From an uncultured Ruminococcus sp. (lineage in GTDB: Bacteria; Bacillota; Clostridia; Oscillospirales; Ruminococcaceae): a DNA stretch of 31,298 nucleotides. Below the pieces are notes generated by a model. The model ran no database searches and was not told where the DNA came from. It saw only the letters and a list, made by a program, of their open reading frames with translations. This document shows, in pieces, positions 14,347 to 21,615 of this stretch (within the stretch, counting starts at the first letter, position 1; every line of letters begins with the position of its first letter). The stretch lies in the NCBI GenBank assembly GCA_947178195.1, contig CAMWXM010000006.1, forward strand, positions 1-31,298, given 5' to 3'. The position numbers and the translations under genes are program-made.

Positions 14347-14751
14347 ATGAAAAAAATCATTCTGAATATTTTAACAACTGTTATCTCTTTAGTAATAGGA
14401 TTTTTTGTTGGATATAAAATAGCTTATAATAAATACTATAAAATTGAAAATTCAAATCAAATTATAAATTCTAGTACAGATCAATGCACATTTTACGCTG
14501 AAATCAAAGATATAACTGACAATATACTTTTAGTTGAAGGACTATCTGTAAATGATATTAATTTCAGATCAGAATTTATTTTTTCTGTTACTGAAGAAAC
14601 TCAAATGTTATGGCGGGGAACAAAATTGGAATTATCTGATTTAGATATAGGAGATAATATATCCATTACTTTTGATGGAGATGTATTAGAAATCTATCCC
14701 GCTCAAATAAACAATATTTTTAGAATTGAATTGTTAGACGATGAAATATAA
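14347..14751 (+). CDS. Membrane-anchored small protein, DUF3221-like, 134 aa
   Basis: A single N-terminal helix (residues about 4-24, ILNILTTVISLVIGFFVGY) anchors the protein with the rest outside the cell. The C-terminal ~85 residues read as a small beta-barrel: CTFYAEIKDITDNILLVEGL, then LELSDLDIGDNISITFDGDV and EIYPAQINNI. That pattern (ligand-free OB-like fold ending in 'GD-x-hydrophobic-x-I-x-Y/F-DG-x-hydrophobic-xExYPAQI') resembles DUF3221/YobA-type proteins, from memory. The ATG follows AAAAGGAACCAAATTT. The gene is conspicuously AT-rich (a sampled 60-base line is 28% GC against 50% in speE). It overlaps the next gene by 11 bases. Confidence 0.6.
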   Translation: MKKIILNILTTVISLVIGFFVGYKIAYNKYYKIENSNQIINSSTDQCTFYAEIKDITDNILLVEGLSVNDINFRSEFIFSVTEETQMLWRGTKLELSDLDIGDNISITFDGDVLEIYPAQINNIFRIELLDDEI

Positions 14752-15028
14752 AATATGCAAGGTCAAAGCAGGAAAAAATATAAATGACAAAGAATTATTA
14801 TTATCAAATATAAATAAAATTCATACTACCCCAATGGGTGTTGAAAGAATAAAAAGAAATCTTAAATTAGAAAACGAGAACGCTGTTGAATATTGTAAAA
14901 CCAAAATTATGAACAGCAATTGTAATATTTATAAACAGGGAAAAAATTGGTACTGTGAAATTGATAATATAAAAATAACTGTAAATTCATATAGTTATAC
15001 GATTATTACAGCACACATCGTAAAATGA
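14741..15028 (+). CDS. DUF3781-family protein, 95 aa
   Basis: A short cytosolic protein with the features I associate with DUF3781: LLLSNINKIHTTPMGVERIK near the N-terminus, then KTKIMNSNCNIYKQGKNWYC, and the terminal strand VNSYSYTIITAHIVK. The function of the family is unknown. It is usually a stand-alone accessory gene in Clostridia. Here it overlaps the previous gene by 11 bases and is as AT-rich as its neighbours, suggesting that they were acquired together. Confidence 0.7.
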   Translation: MKYKICKVKAGKNINDKELLLSNINKIHTTPMGVERIKRNLKLENENAVEYCKTKIMNSNCNIYKQGKNWYCEIDNIKITVNSYSYTIITAHIVK

Positions 15029-15081
15029 TTATTTTTATACGTAATAAACTATATAAGTAATAGCAAAATGAGGGATATATT

Positions 15082-15543
15082 ATGAGCATTAATATCGTGA
15101 AGTTAGACCAGCAATCAGTAAACGAATTTTGGCGATTAAGAATGGAGCTATTGATAGAATTAGAAGAAATCAACAAAAAAACAGATAGTTCTAAGTTGGA
15201 ATCAGCAACCAAGCAATATTACCTATCACATATAAATAAAGATTTAATTAGTTGGGGAATAATGCAAGAAAATAAACTTGCAGCAATAGGTTCGCTATGT
15301 TTGTTTAAACGTATTCCATATGAAGAAAATTTAAATGGTTTAGAAGGCTATATATTAAATATTTATACTTCACCAAAATTCAGAAATAAAAAATTCGCAA
15401 ATTATATTTTAGATGAAATTATAAACTATGCTTCAAAATCACATATAAAAAAACTATGGCTAAATAGTAGTGAACAGGGAAAGAAATTATATGCCAAACG
15501 AGGATTTATTAGAAAGGAGAATGAAATGGAATTGCTTTTATAG
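15082..15543 (+). CDS. GNAT-family N-acetyltransferase, 153 aa
   Basis: The fold order of a GNAT enzyme is visible: an N-terminal helix pair, strands WGIMQENKLAAIGSLCLF and EGYILNIYTSPKFRN (motif A, with degenerate RNKKFA in place of the usual Q/RxxGxG/A), then the helix ANYILDEIINYASK, and LWLNSSEQGKKLYAKRGF (motif B). These enzymes move an acetyl group from acetyl-CoA to an amine; the acceptor is unknown. The ATG follows GAGGGATATATT. AT-rich like its upstream neighbours. Confidence 0.8.
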   Translation: MSINIVKLDQQSVNEFWRLRMELLIELEEINKKTDSSKLESATKQYYLSHINKDLISWGIMQENKLAAIGSLCLFKRIPYEENLNGLEGYILNIYTSPKFRNKKFANYILDEIINYASKSHIKKLWLNSSEQGKKLYAKRGFIRKENEMELLL

Positions 15544-15618
15544 TGATATTCTATTTAGGTATTGACAAACTTCAGTTTATAAAATAAATCAAAATCATAG
15601 TTTGAGGTAACAAAAGAT

Positions 15619-16128
15619 ATGATATTTGAAACAGAAAGATTGTATTTTCGAGAAATGAATCAATCTGATTACAATTCATTATGCAAAATATTGCAGGATG
15701 AAGAAACAATGTATGCTTATGAAGGTGCATTTAGCGATAAAGAAGTACAAGAATGGCTTGACAGACAAATTTCCCGTTATCAAAAATGGGGCTTTGGTTT
15801 ATGGGCGGTGATACTAAAGGAAACTGATGAAATGATCGGACAATGCGGTCTTACAATGCAGCCTTGGAAAGAAAGCGAAGTATTAGAGATAGGCTATCTT
15901 TTCAGGCGTCAATATTGGCATAAAGGCTATGCCACAGAAGCCGCTGCAGCATGTAAAAAATATGCATTTGATATACTGAAAAGCGAAGAGGTATGCTCTA
16001 TCATCAGAGATACAAATATCGCTTCTCAGAATGTAGCAATTAGAAACGGCATGACAATTACAGATAGTCAAATAAAACATTATAGAGGTGTTGATATGCC
16101 TCACTATCGATATGTAGTTACACGCTAA
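15619..16128 (+). CDS. GNAT-family N-acetyltransferase, RimJ/RimL-like, 169 aa
   Basis: The protein starts with the RimJ/RimL-type signature FETERLYFREMNQSDY and has the acetyl-CoA loop in GYLFRRQYWHKGYATEAAAA (motif A, RRQYWHKGYA). The segment IRDTNIASQNVAIRNGM is the typical final helix of the group. Members acetylate ribosomal protein N-termini, antibiotics or small amines; the target cannot be read here. Unlike the first GNAT gene next to it, it belongs to a different subgroup and its motif A is intact, so the two are not a recent duplication. Confidence 0.85.
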   Translation: MIFETERLYFREMNQSDYNSLCKILQDEETMYAYEGAFSDKEVQEWLDRQISRYQKWGFGLWAVILKETDEMIGQCGLTMQPWKESEVLEIGYLFRRQYWHKGYATEAAAACKKYAFDILKSEEVCSIIRDTNIASQNVAIRNGMTITDSQIKHYRGVDMPHYRYVVTR

Positions 16129-16167
16129 TTTAAAATTAATGAGCTTTAATATGAGATTATTTGATAA

Positions 16168-16323
16168 ATGGAAAAAAACAATTGCTATGATGAACAACTG
16201 TTCGTAAAATTTTTAAAACAAAAGTATGGAAGCAAATCCATAATATTTATTAAAAATTTAGGATTGTTTTATTTTAAACATATACCCAAAGAATATGAAA
16301 ATATAAAGTGGTATAATTTTTAA
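16168..16323 (+). CDS. Possible 51-aa ORF or 3' part of a frameshifted gene
   Basis: The ATG at 16168 opens a frame ending at TAA 16321-16323 with protein-like content (DEQLFVKFLKQKYGSKSIIF). No ribosome site precedes this ATG. Another ATG at 16151 opens MRLFDKWKK, a start typical of Ruminococcus proteins, but it stops after 18 codons. A single extra A in the run of seven A at 16173-16179 would join the two into one frame of 57 codons. The gene may therefore be broken, or the run may be miscounted. Confidence 0.35.
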   Translation: MEKNNCYDEQLFVKFLKQKYGSKSIIFIKNLGLFYFKHIPKEYENIKWYNF

Positions 16324-16344
16324 AGAATTTTAAGGAGAGCAATA

Positions 16345-16605
16345 ATGGGTATTTCGATATTTATAATTAGTTTAGCAATAACATTCTGTGTGGGAATAGT
16401 ATGTGGAATTTTCAGTACTATTCTTGTAAAACAGCATAAATATCCTATTGTTTCCATTGTACTGTCAATTATAAGTTGGTTTGGCTTATGTATTCCCATT
16501 AACTTCACTTTAGGTTTTATGGCTGGTAAATTAGCAATGATTATAGTTGGGATATATGTTGTTTTAGTAATAATTAAAAATGTCAGAAATATGAGGGAGA
16601 ATTAA
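16345..16605 (+). CDS. Small integral membrane protein, 86 aa
   Basis: Three hydrophobic helices make up nearly the whole protein: FIISLAITFCVGIVCGIF, VSIVLSIISWFGLCIPI and AMIIVGIYVVLVII, with a short charged C-terminus (KNVRNMREN). The ATG has the strong site AAGGAGAGCAATA. No family is recognised. It precedes a lipoprotein gene by 58 bases and could belong with it. Confidence 0.6.
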   Translation: MGISIFIISLAITFCVGIVCGIFSTILVKQHKYPIVSIVLSIISWFGLCIPINFTLGFMAGKLAMIIVGIYVVLVIIKNVRNMREN

Positions 16606-16663
16606 TAAATTATGAGTGATAAAGATATTTTAAATTATAAAACTTAAAATAGGAGGATTTATC

Positions 16664-17173
16664 ATGAAAAAAATTGCAATTCCAATTTTTGCGTTATGCT
16701 TAATTTTAACCTTTACAAGCTGTCAGGTATACGATATGCCCGAAGAAGAAGTAGCTGACGTTCTTGGAATAGATACAAGCGGCGGAACGCTGATTACATA
16801 CAACGATACTCACGGCGGTCCTCACGGTGATGGACAAACCTACACCTCGATAAGTTTTGACAGCGACAAAACAGCAAAGGAAATATCGCAAAACAGTTTA
16901 TGGAAGCCATTTCCACTGTCAGAAAATATTAACACTCTGATATATGGGAGCCCTGAAGAAGAAACAGGACCGATTTTTGAAACAGAAAAGCAAGAGCCTA
17001 TATTCCCCGAAATAAAAAACGGCTATTATTATTTTTTGGATAAGCAAGCCGAAAAAGAAAACATGTATGACGACGCCCATGTGCTTGACGATGACAGATA
17101 TTCGTTTAATTTTGTGATTGCAATATATGATACTGACACAGATACCCTGCATTATGCCGTTATCGATACATAA
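16664..17173 (+). CDS. Hypothetical lipoprotein, 169 aa
   Basis: A lipoprotein signal peptide is clear: MKKIAIPIFALCLILTFTSC, with the lipid-modified cysteine at 20. The mature part is acidic and has a central THGGPHGDGQTYTSISF stretch, then ENINTLIYGSPEEE and YSFNFVIAIYDTDTDTLHYA, a mix of strands suggesting a small beta-rich domain. Such proteins are common, uncharacterised surface lipoproteins in Ruminococcus. The ATG has the strong ribosome site AGGAGGATTTATC. It ends 14 bases before the YwqG-like gene, so the two are probably one transcript. GC content here rises back towards the chromosomal level. Confidence 0.7.
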   Translation: MKKIAIPIFALCLILTFTSCQVYDMPEEEVADVLGIDTSGGTLITYNDTHGGPHGDGQTYTSISFDSDKTAKEISQNSLWKPFPLSENINTLIYGSPEEETGPIFETEKQEPIFPEIKNGYYYFLDKQAEKENMYDDAHVLDDDRYSFNFVIAIYDTDTDTLHYAVIDT

Positions 17174-17187
17174 AAGGAGTTTTTTAT

Positions 17188-18084
17188 ATGAGTTTATTTG
17201 ATATTTTTAAAAATAAAAAAAATAACGCTATACCCGAAACCAAAGCCGAAGCTTATGGTTTGACTAAGGAACAGGAGGAGCAGTATGCTTTAGAAGCGTA
17301 CCGCAAAATTCAGTCTGAAACTAAGATACCATGCGTTAAAATTAAACTTACAGACAAAAAAACGACTATTTTTCAAAGCAAGATCGGCGGTATGGGATAT
17401 ATCCCTCGTGACGGTGAATTTCCCACAGATTCAAAAGGACGGCAGCTTCGTCTTTTAGCGCAGATTGATTGCTCTGATATAAAGTTAAACGAATTTCCAA
17501 GGCAGGGATTGTTGCAGTTCTGGATATTAAATAACGATTCCTATGGTCAGAATTTTGAGGACAACGCAAACCACAACGATTTCAAAATCATATATCACAG
17601 GGATATGGATTTAAGCGTTACCGAAAGTGAAATAAAAGCTAAATTTATAGAAAACGAATTTGATAATAAAAATACAATGCCTAACAGCGGCGAATTCGGC
17701 ATGGAATTTGAACTGTCTGAAAATTCATTATCAGTCTCGGACTGTCGTTTTGACAGAAAGTTTACCGAAACATTCAACGAGCTGTACCCCGAATATAAAA
17801 TCGACTCCTACGGCGAGATCGATGTTTACTTCGACGACTATGACGATGCAGAAGATTCGTGGGGACATAAGATCGGCGGCTATCCCGAATTTACTCAATG
17901 GGATCCACGAGATGAAAACACAACTTATGATTTTTTACTTTTACAGCTTGACAGTGATTACGAAAGCGCAGATAATGTAAAAATAATGTGGGGCGATGCG
18001 GGAATATGCAACTTTTTTATAAATAGTGAAAAATTAAAAAATTTAGATTTCAGCGATGTAATTTACAACTGGGATTGTTATTAA
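17188..18084 (+). CDS. YwqG-like (DUF1963) protein, 298 aa
   Basis: After a short N-terminal helix (MSLFDIFKNKK) and a linker, the protein follows the YwqG/DUF1963 pattern: SKIGGMGYIPRDGEFPTDSK, then LRLLAQIDCSDIKLNEFPRQ and GLLQFWILNND, and later GHKIGGYPEFTQWDPR with FLLLQLDSD and MWGDAGICNFFI near the C-terminus. The order SK-x-GG-x-P then LAQI then GLLQFW is distinctive. The function of the family is not established; members are often next to toxin-immunity or stress genes. Here it follows a lipoprotein and precedes, by 25 bases, the carboxyspermidine dehydrogenase gene. Confidence 0.85.
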   Translation: MSLFDIFKNKKNNAIPETKAEAYGLTKEQEEQYALEAYRKIQSETKIPCVKIKLTDKKTTIFQSKIGGMGYIPRDGEFPTDSKGRQLRLLAQIDCSDIKLNEFPRQGLLQFWILNNDSYGQNFEDNANHNDFKIIYHRDMDLSVTESEIKAKFIENEFDNKNTMPNSGEFGMEFELSENSLSVSDCRFDRKFTETFNELYPEYKIDSYGEIDVYFDDYDDAEDSWGHKIGGYPEFTQWDPRDENTTYDFLLLQLDSDYESADNVKIMWGDAGICNFFINSEKLKNLDFSDVIYNWDCY

Positions 18085-18109
18085 TTAAATATGAAAGGAA
18101 AAATAAAAA

Positions 18110-19312
18110 ATGTCAAAAGCTTTAATTATTGGTGCCGGTGGAGTTGCCGGAGTAGTCATTCATAAGTGCTGCCAGAACAGCGAAGTTTTTACTGAAATTT
18201 GTATTGCAAGCAGAACTAAGTCCAAATGTGATAAGTTTAAGGAGGAACTGCAAAATAAGACTGCCACTAAAATTACCACGGCTCAGGTCGATGCTAACAG
18301 CGTACCTCAACTGGTGGAGCTTATCAACAAGGAAAAGCCGGATATTGTAATTAATGTTGCACTCCCCTATCAGGACCTTACCATTATGGACGCTTGTCTT
18401 GAAACGAAAACCGATTATCTCGATACGGCAAATTACGAGCCTGAGGATACCGCAAAATTTGAATACAAATGGCAGTGGGCATATAAAGAAAGATTTGAAA
18501 AAGCGGGTATTACCGCCGTTCTCGGCTGCGGATTTGACCCAGGAGTTACGGGAGTTTATTCTGCTTACGCTCAAAAGCATTATTTTGACGAGATAAATTA
18601 TATCGATATTTTAGATTGCAACGGCGGCGACCACGGATACCCATTTGCGACCAATTTTAACCCTGAAATAAATATCCGTGAGGTTTCCGCTAAAGGCAGC
18701 TATATACAGGACGGCAAATGGGTAGAAACCGAACCTATGGAAATCAAGAGGGTTTATAATTTTGACCAAGTTGGAGAAAAGGATATGTATCTTCTTCATC
18801 ATGAGGAGCTTGAATCTCTTGCCATTAACATTAAAGGTATTAAGCGTATCAGATTTTTTATGACATTCGGACAATCTTATCTTACACATTTGAAATGCCT
18901 TGAAAATGTGGGTATGACCTCTATAGAGCCTATTATGTACGAGGGCAAAGAGATCGTTCCGCTGCAATTTTTAAAGGCGGTACTCCCCGACCCTGCCTCA
19001 TTAGGTCCGAGAACGGTAGGCAAGACAAATATTGGCTGTATTTACCAAGGATTTAAGGACGGCAAACCTGTAAATTATTACGTTTACAATGTTTGCGACC
19101 ATCAGGAATGCTATAAAGAAGTGGGTTCTCAGGCTGTATCCTACACTACAGGCGTACCGGCTATGATAGGCGCTATGATGGTACTGACAAACAAATGGAA
19201 AAAGCCGGGGGTTTATAATGTTGAGGAATTTGATCCTGATCCGTTTATGGAGGCTCTTAATAAATGGGGACTTCCTTGGAAGGAAAATTTTGATCCGATA
19301 TTAGTAGACTGA
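18110..19312 (+). CDS. Carboxynorspermidine/carboxyspermidine dehydrogenase (saccharopine dehydrogenase family)
   Basis: The 400-residue protein has an N-terminal NAD(P) Rossmann loop IGAGGVAGVV (7-16) and the family marks SRTKSKCDKF, NVALPYQDLTIMDACL and GCGFDPGVTGVYSAYA. Its closest relatives, as I recall them, are the LYS1-like enzymes that condense aspartate semialdehyde with putrescine (or diaminopropane) and reduce it to carboxyspermidine (or carboxynorspermidine). That compound is normally decarboxylated by NspC, whose gene is usually the next one. NspC is not in this window. The gene lies 4.5 kb after speB with unrelated genes between. It has an AAAGGAA ribosome site. Saccharopine dehydrogenase activity itself is unlikely, as the organism looks bacterial and lacks lysine-degradation neighbours. 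Confidence 0.82.
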   Translation: MSKALIIGAGGVAGVVIHKCCQNSEVFTEICIASRTKSKCDKFKEELQNKTATKITTAQVDANSVPQLVELINKEKPDIVINVALPYQDLTIMDACLETKTDYLDTANYEPEDTAKFEYKWQWAYKERFEKAGITAVLGCGFDPGVTGVYSAYAQKHYFDEINYIDILDCNGGDHGYPFATNFNPEINIREVSAKGSYIQDGKWVETEPMEIKRVYNFDQVGEKDMYLLHHEELESLAINIKGIKRIRFFMTFGQSYLTHLKCLENVGMTSIEPIMYEGKEIVPLQFLKAVLPDPASLGPRTVGKTNIGCIYQGFKDGKPVNYYVYNVCDHQECYKEVGSQAVSYTTGVPAMIGAMMVLTNKWKKPGVYNVEEFDPDPFMEALNKWGLPWKENFDPILVD

Positions 19313-19345
19313 TATTTTTAATTTTTACTTAAAAAATTAGAATTT

Positions 19346-19651
19346 ATGTGGAAACTAATGAAAAAATTTATAATCGCATTTTTAGGTTTTTTACACGGAA
19401 TATTCGGTAGTTGGTGGGGACTGTTAGGAGTCGCTTTTACCTTTCCCGATTCCTCTCCCGGTTCAAAAGATTATGAAGAAGACCAACTTGGGATTCCAAT
19501 CGGTGTTATGATGCTGCTAAGCTATATTGCCGTGATGGCATTTAGTTATTATAAAATGCGAAAAAATAAGTCCTACATTATTATATTTTTGGTATCGCTG
19601 GCAATTGGTATGGCAACTTTTATATTTTCATTGTACTTCTTATGGGATTAA
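19346..19651 (+). CDS. Small membrane protein, about 100 aa
   Basis: Three hydrophobic segments are visible: FIIAFLGFLHGIFGSWWGLL, IGVMMLLSYIAVMAFSYY and YIIIFLVSLAIGMATFIFSL, with an acidic loop after the first (GSKDYEEDQLG). The Gly-rich first helix with a Trp pair recalls DUF4064-like small membrane proteins, without certainty. The start is uncertain: ATG 19346 and ATG 19358 (MKKFII) are both possible and neither has a strong ribosome site. It occupies the place where nspC would be expected after the dehydrogenase gene. A strong hairpin follows. Confidence 0.55.
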   Translation: MWKLMKKFIIAFLGFLHGIFGSWWGLLGVAFTFPDSSPGSKDYEEDQLGIPIGVMMLLSYIAVMAFSYYKMRKNKSYIIIFLVSLAIGMATFIFSLYFLWD

Positions 19652-19656
19652 CAGTA

Positions 19657-19706
19657 AAGGCAACACCGCACAAAGACTTTAATCAATCTTTGTACGGTGT
19701 TGCCTT
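19657..19706. terminator. Bidirectional hairpin terminator
   Basis: AAGGCAACACCGCACAAAG (19657-19675) pairs with CTTTGTACGGTGTTGCCTT (19688-19706) over 19 bp with one mismatch and a 12-base loop. It separates a plus-strand gene from the convergent leucine-rich-repeat gene and overlaps that gene's stop codon. Its left arm is related to the hairpins at 28762 and 29896. Confidence 0.75.
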
Positions 19707-20586
19707 AACATTCATATTCATATTTTATTCTGAAATTCTTCATATTTTCAAGTATTCTGAAAAACATAAGCCCTGCTGCCGAAGCTATTGCAATTGCAGC
19801 CGGAACACCTGAAACATTATTTTCAGATTCATGTTCATTATCATTAATATTCTTGAATTTTATTTGATTTATCTCAGCGTAAAAGCTCCCAAGGGAATCA
19901 TCATTTCCCGAAATAAAAAATTCCTTTTTAAGCTCAGGTATTTTCCCTTCATAGCCAACAGAATAATTTTCCATATTAATAACGCTGTCGGGAATATTTA
20001 TATTTTCCAGCGAATCGCATTCATAAAACGCAAAGCTGTCAATACTCATAAGGTTTTCAGGCAATTGAATATCGCAAAGAGCATCGCATTCCGCAAAAGC
20101 ATATTTGCCAATTTCCTCTAACGATTCCGGCAGTCTGATATTTTCAAGATTTTCACAGCCGTAAAAACAATATTCATCTATAAATCTCAGGCTGTCAGGA
20201 AGAATCACATCAGTCAATGCGCCGCATTCGTAAAAGCTGCCCTCTTTAAGCTCGGATATATCAGCGTAAATTTCAACCCTTTCAAGAGCTTTGCATTCAT
20301 AAAAAGCATGATGACCTATTTTTTTGACAGTCCGGGGGATTATGATTTTTTTAAGACCATCACATTTATAAAATGCATTTTCTCTTATCTCAACAACATT
20401 TTTTCCGTTAATAGTACCTGGAACAGAAACAGTATCCCCCTTTCCTTCAAATCCGGTAACAACCACATTATCACCGCATTCTATGTAATCTATCGTATCG
20501 TAATAATTTTCCGCTCCGGCAGGAAAAGCACATGCGGCAGTCATAAAAAACAGGATTCCCGAAAAGATTTTAAATTTTATTTTCAT
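19705..20586 (-). CDS. Secreted leucine-rich-repeat protein (LRR_5/BspA type) with C-terminal membrane anchor
   Basis: The 293-residue protein has a signal peptide (FKIFSGILFFMTAACAFPAGA, cleaved about residue 25). From about 60 to 205 it carries six to seven repeats of ~23 residues of the LRR_5 kind, such as AFYKCDGLKKIIIPRTVKKI, FAECDALCDIQLPENLMSI and FAFYECDSLENINIPDSVI. Near the C-terminus VPAAIAIASAAGLMFF is a membrane helix followed by basic residues, so the protein is probably anchored to the cytoplasmic membrane. Such proteins bind host or polymer surfaces in gut and oral bacteria. The ribosome site AGGAGGT is strong but lies partly in a hairpin. Transcribed alone, convergent with the preceding gene. 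Confidence 0.85.
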   Translation of the reverse strand: MKIKFKIFSGILFFMTAACAFPAGAENYYDTIDYIECGDNVVVTGFEGKGDTVSVPGTINGKNVVEIRENAFYKCDGLKKIIIPRTVKKIGHHAFYECKALERVEIYADISELKEGSFYECGALTDVILPDSLRFIDEYCFYGCENLENIRLPESLEEIGKYAFAECDALCDIQLPENLMSIDSFAFYECDSLENINIPDSVINMENYSVGYEGKIPELKKEFFISGNDDSLGSFYAEINQIKFKNINDNEHESENNVSGVPAAIAIASAAGLMFFRILENMKNFRIKYEYEC

Positions 20587-20595
20587 ATTAATCTA

Positions 20596-20622
20596 CCTCC
20601 TGATTCTAATTTTAAATCAGGA
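20596..20622 (-). promoter_or_regulatory. Hairpin overlapping the ribosome site of the leucine-rich-repeat gene
   Basis: TCCTGATT (20598-20605) and AATCAGGA (20615-20622) form a perfect 8-bp stem with a 9-base loop. On the minus strand the AGGA of the 3' arm is the first half of the AGGAGG ribosome site (plus 20596-20601). Folding would hide it, which suggests translational control. Confidence 0.4.
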
Positions 20623-20779
20623 AATATTTTATGTAAATATTTATGCACAAATATTTATCGTAATTTTTTTAACTATATATTCTATAATCTCCATTTTTTT
20701 TACCTGTTTTTAAACCTTTTGTTAAAAATATATCGAGAAATAAAAAATTAACAGCTATGAGTGTGTGCGTTGCATGCTA

Positions 20780-20808
20780 TTGACAAATACGCTTTTTTAA
20801 TGTATAAT
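20780..20808 (+). promoter_or_regulatory. Consensus sigma-A promoter of the small dockerin gene
   Basis: TTGACA (20780-20785), 17 bases, TATAAT (20803-20808): a perfect vegetative promoter, about 41 bases upstream of the ATG. The rest of the 260-base gap back to the leucine-rich-repeat gene is AT-rich and holds no gene I can support. Confidence 0.75.
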
Positions 20809-20849
20809 TTTTTATAGAAAATAAATTATTTATAAAAAGGAAATCAAAA

Positions 20850-21548
20850 ATGAAAAAAATTTTATTTGAAGTAATATCGTTAATTGTTTTTGCAGCAATA
20901 ACATTAAGCATCAACGTATCAGCTGAAAGCGTCCAGACTCCAAATTTTGATATAAACGGTAATAAATGCGGAACTGTAATTGTTTATGCGGAAATCGAAA
21001 GAGATGTTCAGGTTCTAATTACCCAACACACTGAAGAGGGAGATTATGATTATTATGACTCGGTTATTCCCTGTGACAGTGATGAAAAAGAATACCGCTT
21101 TATCCTTGAGGGAAAAGATGATGCAAGCTATACAGTAAAAATCGGCGTTTCAAAGTACAGAGATTCTGATTTTTTACAGTACTATGAAGATGAATTTACG
21201 ATTTATGATGTTGACGAGATAAAGACCGATGACATTTCAGGTTATCAATATAAATATTCGGTTTATAAGGGCGAAGAATTGTCAGAGCAGAAAATAACCA
21301 TCGATGAAAAGGATCAGGATAATATCGTTCATAATGAAGCGTCAATTTATTTTCCTACAGCCGAGTATGTAATGGGAGACGCCAATTCAGACAATATTTT
21401 CAATATACGTGACGCTGCGCATATCGCCATATGCTGTGCAAAGGGAGAATCGAATAAGTTGCCGGAATGGGCAGACTATAATAACGACGGCATTGCTAAT
21501 ATAAGAGATGCAGCAGCTATCGCAATTTATCTTGCAAAGAGAGCATAA
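20850..21548 (+). CDS. Secreted dockerin-containing protein, 232 aa
   Basis: A signal peptide (KILFEVISLIVFAAITLSINVSA, cleaved near residue 25) leads to a beta-rich region (about 28-130: CGTVIVYAEIERDVQVLITQ and EYRFILEGKDDASYTVKIGV), which looks like an immunoglobulin-like or carbohydrate-binding fold of unknown type. The last ~58 residues are a type I dockerin with two calcium loops, DANSDNIFNIRD and DYNNDGIANIRD, each followed by an Ala-rich recognition helix (AAHIAICCAKG and AAAIAIYLAKR). There is no catalytic motif. The protein would dock to a cohesin and act as a non-enzymatic module. The ATG follows AAAAGGAAATCAAAA. Monocistronic between a promoter and a strong terminator. Confidence 0.85.
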   Translation: MKKILFEVISLIVFAAITLSINVSAESVQTPNFDINGNKCGTVIVYAEIERDVQVLITQHTEEGDYDYYDSVIPCDSDEKEYRFILEGKDDASYTVKIGVSKYRDSDFLQYYEDEFTIYDVDEIKTDDISGYQYKYSVYKGEELSEQKITIDEKDQDNIVHNEASIYFPTAEYVMGDANSDNIFNIRDAAHIAICCAKGESNKLPEWADYNNDGIANIRDAAAIAIYLAKRA

Positions 21549-21608
21549 CCAAATCATAAAATCGTCAGCAATCATTAATAATGTTATTGTTGACGATTTT
21601 ATTTGGTT
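21547..21608. terminator. Long hairpin terminator between convergent genes
   Basis: AACCAAAT, a 3-base bulge, then AAAATCGTCAGCAA pairs with TTGTTGACGATTTTATTTGGTT. The stem has about 22 pairs and lies between the dockerin gene (plus) and the permease gene (minus). It starts at the dockerin stop codon. Oligo-A and oligo-T in both arms fit two-way termination. Confidence 0.7.
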
Positions 21609-21615
21609 ACGACTC

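Noticed and set aside
16613..16648. 11-codon ORF before the 16664 lipoprotein gene
   Set aside because: Too short and without features; probably leader sequence.
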